This document shows, in pieces, positions 16,396 through 26,108 of a stretch of DNA of 64,000 nt. A model generated the notes under the pieces. That model made no database searches and was not told the origin of the DNA. It saw only the letters and a program-made list of their open reading frames with translations. The translations under genes were made by a program, and so were the position numbers. The stretch is from Streptomyces roseoviridis. GTDB lineage: Bacteria > Actinomycetota > Actinomycetes > Streptomycetales > Streptomycetaceae. The stretch spans positions 3,224,001 through 3,288,000 of the forward strand of contig NZ_BAAAWU010000001.1 in the NCBI RefSeq assembly GCF_039535235.1, written 5' to 3'. Positions within the stretch are counted from its first letter, which is position 1. Each line of letters starts with the position of its first letter.

Positions 16396-17721
16396 GTGCG
16401 CTCCCGATCCGTCCTCGTCCTCGCCCTGTGCTGGGCGGCGGTCTTCTTCGACGGCTTCGACGTCATGGTGTACGGCGCCGGGCTGCCGTACATGCTGGAC
16501 GACGCCTCGTTCGGCCTCGACGCGCAGACCGCCGGCACCATCGGCAGCTGGACCACCCTCGGCATGCTGCTCGGCGCCCTCGGCTGCGGCAGCCTCACCG
16601 ACGGCCTGGGCCGCCGCCCGGTCCTGGTCGGCTGCGTCCTCGCCTTCTCCGCCGGCTCCGGCGTGTGCGCGGTGGCCGGTTCGGTCGGCGTCTTCGGCGC
16701 CGGGCGGTTCCTCACCGGCATCGGCCTGGGCGGCCTGATCCCCGTCTGCCTGGCCGTCGTCGCCGAGTTCACGCCCGCGGCCCGGGTGCCGCTGGCCACC
16801 GGCATCCTCATGTCGGCCTACCACGCGGGCGGGATGACCGCGACGGGCGTGGGCCTGTGGCTGGCGCCGGGCCACGGCTGGCGCTGGGCCTTCGCCGCCG
16901 GCGTGCTGCCCGCCGTCGTCGCCGTACCGCTGCTGCTGCGCTTCCTGCCCGAGTCGCCCGCCGTGCTCTGGGCCCGGGGACGGCGGGGGAAGGCGGCCGA
17001 GACCGCCCTCGCCTACGGCCTGCCCGACCCGGCGGCCGGTCCGGGCGGCGCGGCTTCCGCGGGGTCCGGTGGCCGGCTGCGGGCCGTGGCCGCGCTCGTC
17101 GGGCGCGAGCACCGCGCCGCGACGCTGCTGCTGTGGCTGGCCTCGTCCTGCGGACTGATGCTCGTGTACGGGCTGAGCACCTGGCTCCCGCAGCTGATGC
17201 GGGCCTCCGGGTACGGACTCGGCTCCTCCGTCGGCTTCCTGATGGCCGTCAACGCGGGCGGCATCGCCGGGATGCTGCTCGCCGGCTGGGTCGCCTCCCG
17301 GTTCGGCGCCGTGCCGGTGGCCGGGACCTGGTTCGCGCTGACCTCGGTGTCGCTGCTGCTGCTCTCGGTGCGGATGCCGGTGCCCGTCACGTACGTCCTC
17401 GTCACCGTCACCGGGATCTGGCTCTACAGCGCCTCGACGATGGTGTACGCGGTGGCCGGCGGCTTCTACCCGGCGGCGCTGCGGGCCCCGGGCCTCGGCT
17501 GGGTGGCCGGGGTGGGCCGGCTCGGGGCCGTGCTGTCCCCCTGGCTGGGCGGCTATCTCCTCTCCCACGGCCACGGCACCTGGGGCTTCCCGGTGTTCGC
17601 GGCGGCCGGTGTGCTGGGCGCCGTGGCGGTGGTGCTGAGCCGGGTGGTGCGGCGCGGGCCGGTGCGGCAGGAGGTGCCGGACGGCGTTCCGGAGGCCGGG
17701 CGGGGAGCGCGTACCGCCTGA
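16396..17721 (+). CDS. Aromatic acid/H+ symporter-type MFS transporter
   Basis: A 441-residue, 12-TM MFS protein of the AAHS family: FFDGFDVMVYG in TM1 carries the DGxD motif typical of benzoate and hydroxybenzoate symporters, and loop 2-3 reads GSLTDGLGRRPVLV. The GTG at 16396 has GGAGG 7 nt upstream. Position after griF matches a transporter of the grixazone cluster (I recall griG, not verified). It may take up or export the aromatic acid or aldehyde intermediate. It faces griH across a shared terminator. Confidence 0.85.
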   Translation: MRSRSVLVLALCWAAVFFDGFDVMVYGAGLPYMLDDASFGLDAQTAGTIGSWTTLGMLLGALGCGSLTDGLGRRPVLVGCVLAFSAGSGVCAVAGSVGVFGAGRFLTGIGLGGLIPVCLAVVAEFTPAARVPLATGILMSAYHAGGMTATGVGLWLAPGHGWRWAFAAGVLPAVVAVPLLLRFLPESPAVLWARGRRGKAAETALAYGLPDPAAGPGGAASAGSGGRLRAVAALVGREHRAATLLLWLASSCGLMLVYGLSTWLPQLMRASGYGLGSSVGFLMAVNAGGIAGMLLAGWVASRFGAVPVAGTWFALTSVSLLLLSVRMPVPVTYVLVTVTGIWLYSASTMVYAVAGGFYPAALRAPGLGWVAGVGRLGAVLSPWLGGYLLSHGHGTWGFPVFAAAGVLGAVAVVLSRVVRRGPVRQEVPDGVPEAGRGARTA

Positions 17722-17725
17722 ACCG

Positions 17726-17766
17726 CCCCGGCCGTGCCACCCGAGGGGCGGGTGGCACGGCCGGGG
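17726..17766. terminator. Bidirectional terminator between transporter and griH
   Basis: A perfect 17-bp stem (17726-17742 with 17750-17766) and 7-nt loop between convergent genes. Confidence 0.85.
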
Positions 17767-17782
17767 GCACAGCGGAGAGGAC

Positions 17783-18889
17783 CTACTTCTCCAGGCAGAA
17801 CTCGTCGATCGGGTAGCCGACGTGACGGTCCTCGCTGGGCAGGTAGCCGAGGACGATGTCACCCGGCTTCAGCTCGGTGCTGTTGAGGACGACGCCGTTG
17901 GGACCGAGGACCCGCACGTGCCAGTCGTCCTGGAGGATCAGGTTCACCCGCTGCCCGTTGGGGGCCTCGGCGTCGATGGAGATCAGCGGACGGGACTCGA
18001 TCTTGACCCGGCCGACGGTGACCAGGCGCGTGTTGCCCTTCACGTCCACCGCGGTGACCTTGCTGCCGGCCTTGAGCTCGCTCAGGTAGTTGGTGCGCTC
18101 GTCCTTGCCCAGCGTGTACGAGTGGATGGCGCCGGCGTTGACGCGGAACGGGCGGGTCGGCATGTACGGCAGCGGGTGGGTCTCGCTGACGCACAGGATC
18201 ATGCCCTTGGAGTGCGAGCCGACCAGGATGCCCTCGTCCTCGCGGAAGTGGGTGCAGGTGTCGACGCAGGCGCGCTCGCCCATGCCGATGTGGGTGGTCT
18301 CCACGATCCGCAGCTCGGTCAGGTTGAGGTTCGGGACGTCGGCCTCGGCGGCCCGCTTGAGGGCGGCGGTGTCGCCGACCTTCGCCGGGGCCATCATGAC
18401 GCCGTCCGAGCCGTGCTCCAGGACACCGAAGATGATCTCGGCCTCCTCGACGTCCTGCGCCACGGTGATGAGCGAGCCGGTGGCGCGCGCCGCGGCCGCG
18501 ATGACGATCTCCAGCGGGATCTTGGTGGGGTCGCGGAACAGCAGCACGCTCCACTTCTCGGTGCGCGCCGACTCGCAGGCGTCCTCCAGGGTCGGGGCGT
18601 CGACGATCTCGACGAACCGGCCGACCTCCACCTCCGGGTGCTTCAGGGCGAGTTCGGCAGGCGTCACGCCGTGCTTGTCGGGGTCGACGATGACGACGGT
18701 CGCGTCGCCGAAGTCCTCCGGCAGCGGCTTGCCCTGCGGGAACAGGACCTTGGTGATGGTCGGCGGCAGGTCCTTGAGCTGCTCCACCTCGTCGGCGACG
18801 ACGGCCTCCACACGGTGGTGCAGCGCCTCCTGGAGGATCGCCTCGCGGGCCTCGCCGAGCGAACGGATGTCGAGCCAGCTGATCTTCAC
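17783..18889 (-). CDS. griH: GriH, 3-amino-4-hydroxybenzoate synthase (DHQ synthase II-like)
   Basis: A 368-residue homologue of archaeal-type 3-dehydroquinate synthase II. The start GTG at 18889 (VKISWLDI) has AGGAGA about 6 nt upstream. Family stretches include VLLFRDPTKIPLEIVIAAA, LEHGSDGVMMAP, ICVSETHPLPYMPTRPFRVNAGA-type sequence and the C-terminal ILQDDWHVRVLGP. In the established route, GriI condenses aspartate semialdehyde with dihydroxyacetone phosphate and GriH cyclises and aromatises the C7 product to 3,4-AHBA. It lies 26 bp after griI in the same operon. Confidence 0.92.
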   Translation of the reverse strand: MKISWLDIRSLGEAREAILQEALHHRVEAVVADEVEQLKDLPPTITKVLFPQGKPLPEDFGDATVVIVDPDKHGVTPAELALKHPEVEVGRFVEIVDAPTLEDACESARTEKWSVLLFRDPTKIPLEIVIAAAARATGSLITVAQDVEEAEIIFGVLEHGSDGVMMAPAKVGDTAALKRAAEADVPNLNLTELRIVETTHIGMGERACVDTCTHFREDEGILVGSHSKGMILCVSETHPLPYMPTRPFRVNAGAIHSYTLGKDERTNYLSELKAGSKVTAVDVKGNTRLVTVGRVKIESRPLISIDAEAPNGQRVNLILQDDWHVRVLGPNGVVLNSTELKPGDIVLGYLPSEDRHVGYPIDEFCLEK

Positions 18890-18915
18890 GGAACTCTCCT
18901 GATCTGTCGGATTCT

Positions 18916-19719
18916 CTAGCGGGCCGCGGCGGCGGAGTCGGCGGTGCGCCGTCCGTGCACGAGGTCGGAAAGCTTGTCGGTGAGGGCACCGGGGTTCGGG
19001 GCCTGGAAGACGTTGCGGCCCATGGCGATGCCGGCGGCGCCGCCGCTCAGGGCCTCCTCGACGTACGCGAGGGTGGCGGCCTCGTCGTCGTTGCGGGGGC
19101 CGCCGGTGACGATGACCGGGACGGCGGCGGTGGCGGTGACGTCCCGCATCGCGGCCACGGAGCCGACGTACGGGCTCTTGACGATGTCGGCGCCCAGGTC
19201 GGCGGCGAGCTGGATGGCGTGGGCGACCAGCGCGGGGTCGCGCGGGTTGTCGATCTTCGGGCCGCGCGGGTACATCATCGCCAGCAGCGGAACGTTCCAG
19301 CGGTCGCAGGCGTCGCCCACCGCCGCCAGGTCGGCGACCTGCTCGCGCTCCTCGTCGGCGCCGAGGTTGACGTGGACGCTGACCGCGTCGGCGCCGAGCC
19401 GCAGGGCCTCCTCGACGCCCGCGACCAGGTACTTGGCGTTCGGGTCGGGGGCGTGCACGGTGCTGGCGCTCAGGTGCACGATCAGCGAGGTGTGGGCGAA
19501 CCACTCGGGGTCGATGCGCCGCAGCGCGCCCTTGTGGAGCACCACGGCGTCCACGTGGTGGCGGGCCAGTTCGCCGACGAGCGCGCCGACCCGGCTGCCC
19601 CCGGTCACGGGGCCGTCGGTGACGGAGTGGTCGAGCGGCACGACGAGGAGCCGGTCCGGTGCGTGGCGGTACAGCCGCCGCAGCCGTAAGCGGCGGGCGA
19701 AGGACAACTGGTCGGTCAT
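18916..19719 (-). CDS. griI: GriI, DhnA-type class I aldolase, with TTA codon
   Basis: A 267-residue class I aldolase (DeoC/FbaB/DhnA fold). The Schiff-base Lys is probably Lys181 (GADIVKSPYVGS), with the phosphate-binding loop TGGPRND near 210 and GIAMGRNVFQ near 240. It would join L-aspartate-4-semialdehyde and DHAP to the C7 precursor of 3-amino-4-hydroxybenzoate. Codon 11 is TTA (complement of 19687-19689), so ring formation itself should need bldA tRNA. It is 61 bp after the aspartokinase and 26 bp before griH. Confidence 0.92.
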   Translation of the reverse strand: MTDQLSFARRLRLRRLYRHAPDRLLVVPLDHSVTDGPVTGGSRVGALVGELARHHVDAVVLHKGALRRIDPEWFAHTSLIVHLSASTVHAPDPNAKYLVAGVEEALRLGADAVSVHVNLGADEEREQVADLAAVGDACDRWNVPLLAMMYPRGPKIDNPRDPALVAHAIQLAADLGADIVKSPYVGSVAAMRDVTATAAVPVIVTGGPRNDDEAATLAYVEEALSGGAAGIAMGRNVFQAPNPGALTDKLSDLVHGRRTADSAAAAR

Positions 19720-19780
19720 CGGTTCTCCCAGGGGGCAGGGGGGTGGGCCGGGGCCGGGTCGGGGTGCGACGGGCCGCGGG

Positions 19781-21151
<1,371 letters not shown>

Positions 21152-21200
21152 CTGTCCCCCGCTCGTCGTCTCGGTCAACTGGCACGAGCCAACCGGAGCG

Positions 21201-21254
21201 CCGTATCGGGGGCCGTATCGCGCGGGCTATCCGCACCGCATCGGGGCCGCATCG
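21201..21254 (-). promoter_or_regulatory. Direct repeats upstream of the aspartokinase-griI-griH operon
   Basis: Read on the minus strand, CGATGCGG occurs at 21254 and 21243 and CGATACGG at 21220 and 21208, giving steps of 11, 23 and 12 bp. This spacing is like SARP binding sites. It is about 50-100 bp before the start codon. Confidence 0.45.
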
Positions 21255-21301
21255 GAGCGTGACGGCGGGAAGGGGGGCGGAAAGAACGTGGGAAAAAACA
21301 G

Positions 21302-21330
21302 TTGAGCGAGGGAGAAGCGCTTCTTAGGGT
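21302..21330 (+). promoter_or_regulatory. Promoter with internal palindrome
   Basis: TTGAGC (21302-21307), a 17-bp spacer and TAGGGT (21325-21330) fit a Streptomyces housekeeping promoter. A perfect 12-bp palindrome AGAAGCGCTTCT (21313-21324) fills most of the spacer, an ideal place for an operator. Transcription would start near 21337. Confidence 0.6.
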
Positions 21331-21363
21331 GGGGACACACGCGAAAGGAGGTGATCCGAAAAA

Positions 21364-21402
21364 ATGGTTTCTTTTCGGACTCGTGAGGTGACTGCGGGCT
21401 AA
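21364..21402 (+). CDS. 12-codon leader-like ORF
   Basis: ATG at 21364 to TAA at 21402 encodes MVSFRTREVTAG. Upstream, GAAAGGAGGTGATCC (21343-21357) is complementary over 15 nt to the 3' end of 16S rRNA, an exceptionally strong SD. The spacing to ATG is slightly long, and the ATG sits in the loop of an 8-bp hairpin (21355-21362 with 21372-21379). The last codons and stop overlap the first stem of a structured region. I do not recognise the peptide. It could be a leader peptide, a small protein or a regulatory RNA part. Confidence 0.5.
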   Translation: MVSFRTREVTAG

Positions 21403-21538
21403 GGCCTGCCGTCGCACTCTTGTGCACCTCGGCAGGCCCTCTGCCGACACCAACGCAGTCACCCGACCCGTGGGCCGCCGGTCAGTCCGGCCGGCTCCCG
21501 TCCGGACCTAGGCGGACGGGACCCAGGCCCACGGGTCG
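21387..21538 (+). ncRNA. Highly structured RNA region, attenuator-like
   Basis: Stem A: GGTGACTGCG (21387-21396) with CGCAGTCACC (21454-21463). Inside it, stem B: GGCCTGCCG (21403-21411) with CGGCAGGCC (21430-21438), capped by GCAC-TCTT-GTGC. The segment CGGCAG (21430-21435) can instead pair with CTGCCG (21441-21446), so two folds exclude each other. A second module has a 13-bp stem (21464-21476 with 21526-21538) enclosing GCCGG/CCGGC (21477, 21487) and a 9-bp stem (21496-21504 with 21513-21521), i.e. a three-way junction. No + strand gene follows; pdxH ends at 21564 on the other strand, so part could also serve as its terminator. Confidence 0.5.
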
Positions 21539-21563
21539 TCTGCGTCCTCGCGCGGGAAAGCCC

Positions 21564-22232
21564 TCAGGGGGACAGCCGCTCGACCCGCCAGGAGCCGTCG
21601 CCCTCGCGCACGTACCGCAGCCGGTCGTGCAGCCGGTTCTCGTGCCCCTGCCAGAACTCCACGGTCTCCGGGACGACCCGGACGCCGCCCCACTCCGGCG
21701 GCACCGGCACCTGCTCGCCCTCCGGGTAGCGGGCGGCCAGTTCCTCGTAGCGGGCGAGCAGTTCGGCCCGCGACGCGATCACCGAGGACTGCCGGCTCGC
21801 CCAGGCGCCCAGCTGGGAGCCGTGCGGGCGGGTGCGGAAGTACGCCACCGTCTCGTCCCGTCCGGTGCGCGCCGCGCGGCCCGTGACGATGACCTGGCGG
21901 GCCAGTGGGTGCCAGGGGAAGAGCAGCGAGACGTACGGGTTGGCCTCCAGCTCCCGGCCCTTGCGGGAGTGGTAGTTGGTGAAGAACACGAATCCGGCCT
22001 CGTCGTAGTGCTTGAGCAGCACGGTGCGGGAGGACGGGCGGCCGTCGGGGGTGGCGGTGGAGACGACCATCGCGTTCGGCTCGTGGATGGCCGGACTGGC
22101 GGCGGTCTCCTTGAACCAGCGCGCGAACTGTTCGACGGGTTCGGGTGCGAGATCCGCCACGTCGAGCTCCACGGTGCGGTACTGCTCGCGCATGTCGGCG
22201 GGGTCGAGAGCGTCATCGAGAGCGTCGGTCAC
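21564..22232 (-). CDS. pdxH: Pyridoxamine 5'-phosphate oxidase
   Basis: A 222-residue FMN-dependent oxidase that converts pyridoxine/pyridoxamine phosphate to pyridoxal phosphate. The GTG at 22232 is chosen (AGGATGG nearby); a shorter start at MREQYR (22193) is possible. Family motifs: [42 protein letters not shown] core, [18 protein letters not shown], and the C-terminal [14 protein letters not shown] with R..R...[16 protein letters not shown]. It is divergent from citrate synthase. The 237-bp gap between them shows no further gene. Confidence 0.93.
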   Translation of the reverse strand: MTDALDDALDPADMREQYRTVELDVADLAPEPVEQFARWFKETAASPAIHEPNAMVVSTATPDGRPSSRTVLLKHYDEAGFVFFTNYHSRKGRELEANPYVSLLFPWHPLARQVIVTGRAARTGRDETVAYFRTRPHGSQLGAWASRQSSVIASRAELLARYEELAARYPEGEQVPVPPEWGGVRVVPETVEFWQGHENRLHDRLRYVREGDGSWRVERLSP

Positions 22233-22469
22233 ACGGCCATCCTGCCGTAGCCGCCCAGTCTGCCCGGCACCGCGTTCCGTTAATCCTTCGTCGCCGGAAC
22301 GGCGCACTGTGCCGGATGTCACCTTTCCCCGCATCATCGGAACCGTACAGACTCATCCGCTGGATCACTGTTCCGTTCCGCCAACCGGCCGCTGGGATGA
22401 TTGATCATCGATCACATCGTCGTACCGATCACCCCGGCGTCACGCCACATCGCGCAGAGGAGCCGCCTC

Positions 22470-23570
22470 ATGTCTGACTTCGTACCGGGACTCGAAGGAG
22501 TCGTCGCGTTCGAGACGGAGATCGCCGAGCCCGACAAGGAGGGCGGCGCCCTCCGCTATCGCGGGGTCGACATCGAGGACCTGGTCGGTCACGTCTCCTT
22601 CGGCAACGTCTGGGGCCTGCTCGTCGACGGGGCCTTCAACCCGGGCCTGCCGGCCGCCGAGCCCTTCCCCATCCCCGTGCACTCCGGTGACATCCGCGTC
22701 GACGTCCAGTCCGCGCTCGCCATGCTCGCGCCGGTCTGGGGCCTCAAACCGCTCCTGGACATCTCCGCCGAGCAGGCCCGCGACGACCTCGCCCGCGCCG
22801 CCGTCATGGCCCTGTCGTACGTCGCCCAGTCGGCGCGCGGCCAGGGCCTGCCGATGGTGCCGCAGAGCGAGATCGACAAGGCGGAGACGGTCGTCGAGCG
22901 GTTCATGGTCCGCTGGCGCGGCGAGCCGGACCCGAAGCACGTCAAGGCCGTCGACGCCTACTGGACCTCGGCCGCCGAGCACGGCATGAACGCCTCCACC
23001 TTCACCGCCCGCGTCATCGCCTCCACCGGCGCCGACGTGGCCGCCGCCCTGTCCGGCGCCGTCGGCGCCATGTCCGGCCCGCTGCACGGCGGCGCCCCGT
23101 CCCGCGTGCTCGGCATGATCGAGGAGATCGAGCGCACCGGCGACGCCACGGCCTACGTGAAGCAGGCCCTCGACAAGGGCGAGCGGCTCATGGGCTTCGG
23201 CCACCGCGTCTACCGCGCCGAGGACCCGCGCGCCCGCGTCCTGCGCCGTACGGCCAAGGAGCTCGCGGCGCCCCGCTTCGAGGTCGCCGAGGCGCTGGAG
23301 AAGGCCGCCCTGGAGGAGCTGCACAACCGCCGTCCGGACCGGGTCCTGGCCACGAACGTCGAGTTCTGGGCCGCCATCGTCCTCGACTTCGCCGAGGTCC
23401 CGGCGCACATGTTCACCTCGATGTTCACGTGCGCCCGCACGGCCGGCTGGTCGGCTCACATCCTGGAGCAGAAGCGCACCGGCCGCCTGGTCCGCCCGTC
23501 CGCCCGCTACGTGGGCCCCGGCCAGCGCGACCCGCGCGAGATCGAGGGCTACGCGGACATCGCCGGCTGA
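22470..23570 (+). CDS. Citrate synthase
   Basis: A 366-residue citrate synthase of the short bacterial type. The ATG at 22470 has GAGGAG about 8 nt upstream. Active-site features: EHGMNAS (His of the substrate site), LHGGAPSRVL, MGFGHRVYRAEDPRARVL (catalytic His and Arg) and the Asp in IVLDFAEVPAHMFT. It condenses acetyl-CoA with oxaloacetate. S. coelicolor has a similar citrate synthase (SCO4388) close to dmdR1, in keeping with a conserved neighbourhood. The 3' end overlaps the convergent oxygenase gene by 22 bp. Confidence 0.93.
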   Translation: MSDFVPGLEGVVAFETEIAEPDKEGGALRYRGVDIEDLVGHVSFGNVWGLLVDGAFNPGLPAAEPFPIPVHSGDIRVDVQSALAMLAPVWGLKPLLDISAEQARDDLARAAVMALSYVAQSARGQGLPMVPQSEIDKAETVVERFMVRWRGEPDPKHVKAVDAYWTSAAEHGMNASTFTARVIASTGADVAAALSGAVGAMSGPLHGGAPSRVLGMIEEIERTGDATAYVKQALDKGERLMGFGHRVYRAEDPRARVLRRTAKELAAPRFEVAEALEKAALEELHNRRPDRVLATNVEFWAAIVLDFAEVPAHMFTSMFTCARTAGWSAHILEQKRTGRLVRPSARYVGPGQRDPREIEGYADIAG

Positions 23571-24613
23571 CCCGCCGCCGCGAGCAGGTCCGCGTGGTGG
23601 CGGGCCGCCGCGAGCGGGTGGGCGCGGAGCTTTCCCTTCAGCTCGTTCCGGCCGTACTCGGCGAACAGCGGGTTCGCCGGGTCGGCCGTGACGCCGGGCG
23701 CGGCGGCGGCGTACGGGAACTCCAGCGGGGCGATCCGGGCGTCGAGCCGGGGGTTGTAGAAGAACGGGACGGAGTACCGTTCCGTCGCCCCCGGCGGCGA
23801 CACCACGCGGTGCCTGGTCGCGACGAGGTAGCCGTTCGTCGCCACCTCGAGCAGCTCGCCCAGGTTCACCACGAACGCGCCCGGCAGCGGCGGCACGTCG
23901 TGGAAGACCCCGTCCTCCCGCTCCACCTGGAGCCCGCCCACCTGGTCCTGGAGCAGCAGCGTCAGGAACCCGTAGTCCTTGTGCGCGCCGACGCCCTGGT
24001 CGTCGCCCTCGTCGCCGCTGCTGCCCGGGTAGCGGACCAGCTTCAGGTGCGGGTGGGCGTGCGGGCCGAAGACGTCGTCGTAGAAGTCGGGCCGGGCGCC
24101 GATCGCGGCGAGCAGCTCGTGCAGCAGCCGCTCGGCGACCCCGGAGAGCCGCTCGATCCAGTTCAGCGCGGCGAGCCGCAGCTCCGGCAGGGCCTCGGGC
24201 CACTGGTTCGGGCCCTGCAGCCACCAGTACGGCGGCTCCCCCGGCCCGGGGACGTGCGCGGGCCGCTCGGCCCCGATGTCCAGCTGGTCCCGCCAGTCCC
24301 GCGCCCCGCCGGTCCGCTCGTCGCCGACGCGGGTGTAGCCGCGGAAGTGCGGCGAGTTCGTGGTGTCCAGGGCGAGCCGCTCGGCCTCCGGCAGCGCGAA
24401 GAAGGCCCGCATGGCGCGGTGGAGCGCCCGCGTGTCGGCCTCGGTGACGCCGTGCCCGACGAGCTGGAAGAAGCCCACGTCATGGGCGGCGGAATGCAGC
24501 TGCGCGTGCAGCAGGCGACGGGCCTGCGGGCCCCGCCGGGCGGCGGCGAGGTCGACGATGGGCAGCTGGGAGGCGTACGACGGGTACGACGGGTGGGGCG
24601 AGGGATGGCTCAT
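23549..24613 (-). CDS. Isopenicillin-N-synthase-like 2-oxoglutarate/Fe(II) oxygenase
   Basis: A 354-residue non-heme iron oxygenase. The ATG at 24613 begins MSHPSPHPSY before the conserved LPIVDLAAAR. N-terminal DIOX_N region (HDVGFFQLVGHGV) and C-terminal Fe2OG domain with HKD (GAHKDYGFLTLL) and distal H (ATRHRVVS), plus the oxoglutarate-binding RYSVPFF. Its substrate is not evident; the family includes plant-like and bacterial hydroxylases. It is 167 bp downstream of the TetR gene on the same strand, so it may be read from the same promoter. Confidence 0.85.
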   Translation of the reverse strand: MSHPSPHPSYPSYASQLPIVDLAAARRGPQARRLLHAQLHSAAHDVGFFQLVGHGVTEADTRALHRAMRAFFALPEAERLALDTTNSPHFRGYTRVGDERTGGARDWRDQLDIGAERPAHVPGPGEPPYWWLQGPNQWPEALPELRLAALNWIERLSGVAERLLHELLAAIGARPDFYDDVFGPHAHPHLKLVRYPGSSGDEGDDQGVGAHKDYGFLTLLLQDQVGGLQVEREDGVFHDVPPLPGAFVVNLGELLEVATNGYLVATRHRVVSPPGATERYSVPFFYNPRLDARIAPLEFPYAAAAPGVTADPANPLFAEYGRNELKGKLRAHPLAAARHHADLLAAAGQPAMSA

Positions 24614-24780
24614 GGCGTGCGTCCGCGAAGAGGTACGAGAAGGGCCGGGCGACGGGATCAGAGGCGACCCGTACACCCCATGCTCGCGACGCGGAGCAGG
24701 TCCACGTGGCGGCGACGTACGAGCGCAGGCATGCGACCAGCGTACTGCGGGGCCCGGGGCTCCGCCCCGAAGCGGAACCC

Positions 24781-25398
24781 TCAGCCCAGCGCCTCGTCGA
24801 GCAGCCGCGCCCACTGGGCCACCACCCGCTCGCGGCGGGCCCGGTCGTCGGTGAGGAGGGTGGCCAGGCCCAGGCCGCGGGCCATGTCCAGCAGGCCCTG
24901 CACGGACTCGCGGACGCCCGGCCGGGACTCGTCGGCACCGAGCAGCTCGACGGCGATGCGGTGCGACTCGCGGCCCACCCGCGCCTCCAGCTCCGTGACG
25001 CGGGGGCGCAGCTGCTCCTCGTTCGAGGCGGCCACCCACAGGTGGAGGGCGGCGCGGAAGAGCGGGCCGGTGTAGAGGTCCACCAGGGCCGCCACGACCG
25101 AGCGGCGGTCCTGCGTGGGCAGGGTGCGCAGCGCCTGGGAGCGTTCCTCGGCGACGTACTCGACGGCCGCCGTGAACAGGTCCTCCCGGGTCGGGAAGTG
25201 GTGCTGGGCGGCGCCCCGGGAGACCCCGGCCCGCTCGGCGACCACCGCGACGGTGGAGCCCGCCCAGCCGTGCTCGGCCAGGCAGGCCACCGCCGCCTCC
25301 AGGAGCCGCTGCCGGGTGGCCCGGCTCCTGTCCTGCTTCGGGCCGGCCTTGGCGCCGCCGTTTCTGGCACCGTCCTGGGGGCCGGTCACATCCGCCAT
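24781..25398 (-). CDS. TetR-family regulator
   Basis: A 205-residue repressor. After a basic 20-residue tail, the HTH spans about 25-70 (RQRLLEAAVACLAEHGWAGSTVAVVAERAGVSRGAAQHHFPTREDL); the remainder is the helical ligand-binding and dimer domain. It overlaps the crotonase gene by 13 bp as third gene of the CoA-ligase operon. Related TetR proteins in acyl-CoA catabolic operons respond to CoA thioesters. Two near-identical palindromic sites, upstream of the ligase gene and of the carboxylase operon at 41 kb, are its probable operators. Confidence 0.88.
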   Translation of the reverse strand: MADVTGPQDGARNGGAKAGPKQDRSRATRQRLLEAAVACLAEHGWAGSTVAVVAERAGVSRGAAQHHFPTREDLFTAAVEYVAEERSQALRTLPTQDRRSVVAALVDLYTGPLFRAALHLWVAASNEEQLRPRVTELEARVGRESHRIAVELLGADESRPGVRESVQGLLDMARGLGLATLLTDDRARRERVVAQWARLLDEALG

Positions 25399-26108
25399 GC
25401 TGGGTCCCGTCGTTCGAGGAAGGCCGTCATCCCTTCGCGTGCCTCGGCCGAGGCGAACAGCGAGGCGGACAGCTGGACCAGCTCCTCCGCGTCGCGCTCG
25501 AAGGCTGCCAGGACTCTAGCCGTGACCAGCCGCTTCGCCTCGCGCAGGCCCTGCGGGGAGGCCGTGCGCAGCCCGTCGAGGACCGCGGGCAACTCGTCCG
25601 CGCCGGCCGTGACCAGACCCATCGCGCGGGCCTCCGGCACGCCGAAGCGCTCGCCCGTCAGGTAGTAGCGGGCCGCCGCCCGGGGTTCCAGCTTGGGCAG
25701 CAGGGTCAGCGAGATCACGGCGGGCGCGACGCCGATCCGCACCTCCGTGAGGGCGAAGTCGGAGCCGTCCGCCGCGAGCACCACGTCGCAGGCCCCGAGC
25801 AGTCCGAGGCCGCCGGCGCGGGCGTGGCCGGAGACCAGGCCGACCACCGGTTTGGGCAGTTCCACGATCTGCCGGAGCAGGTCGACGAAGGCGTACGGCC
25901 CGGGCGGTGCCTTCAGGTCGGCGCCGGCGCTGAACGTGGTGCCGGTGTGGGCGAGCACCACCGCCCGTACCGCCCGGTCCTTGGCGCAGGCGGTGAGCGC
26001 CTCGGCGAGCTCGGTGACGAGCGGCGCCGACAGCGCGTTGCGGTTGGCCGGCGAGTCCAGGGTCAGGGTGGTGATCCCGCGGTCGGTTTCCGTACGGACG
26101 AGGCTCAT
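25386..26108 (-). CDS. Enoyl-CoA hydratase/isomerase family protein
   Basis: A 240-residue crotonase. The oxyanion segment FSAGADLK is present. In the active site the second Glu is kept (FALTEVRIGVAPAVISL) but the first catalytic Glu of classical hydratases is Gly (HARAGGLGLLGACD). This pattern and the TEVRIG stretch are closer to methylglutaconyl/isohexenylglutaconyl-CoA hydratases than to fatty-acid hydratases. It overlaps the ligase stop by 4 bp (ATGA). It probably hydrates a branched enoyl-CoA in the same pathway as the carboxylase operon at 34-41 kb. Confidence 0.85.
   Translation of the reverse strand: MSLVRTETDRGITTLTLDSPANRNALSAPLVTELAEALTACAKDRAVRAVVLAHTGTTFSAGADLKAPPGPYAFVDLLRQIVELPKPVVGLVSGHARAGGLGLLGACDVVLAADGSDFALTEVRIGVAPAVISLTLLPKLEPRAAARYYLTGERFGVPEARAMGLVTAGADELPAVLDGLRTASPQGLREAKRLVTARVLAAFERDAEELVQLSASLFASAEAREGMTAFLERRDPAWRM

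Noticed and set aside
21343..21357. Match to the 16S rRNA 3' end (on the minus strand)
   Set aside because: Only 15 nt match and no rRNA body is nearby; a strong Shine-Dalgarno on the + strand explains it.
21175..21462. 95-codon minus-strand frame upstream of the aspartokinase
   Set aside because: It runs through the promoter and stems, has no SD, and reads as low-complexity sequence.
21364..21538. Lysine riboswitch or T-box for the aspartokinase
   Set aside because: The element is promoted on the opposite strand and I see no conserved riboswitch core.
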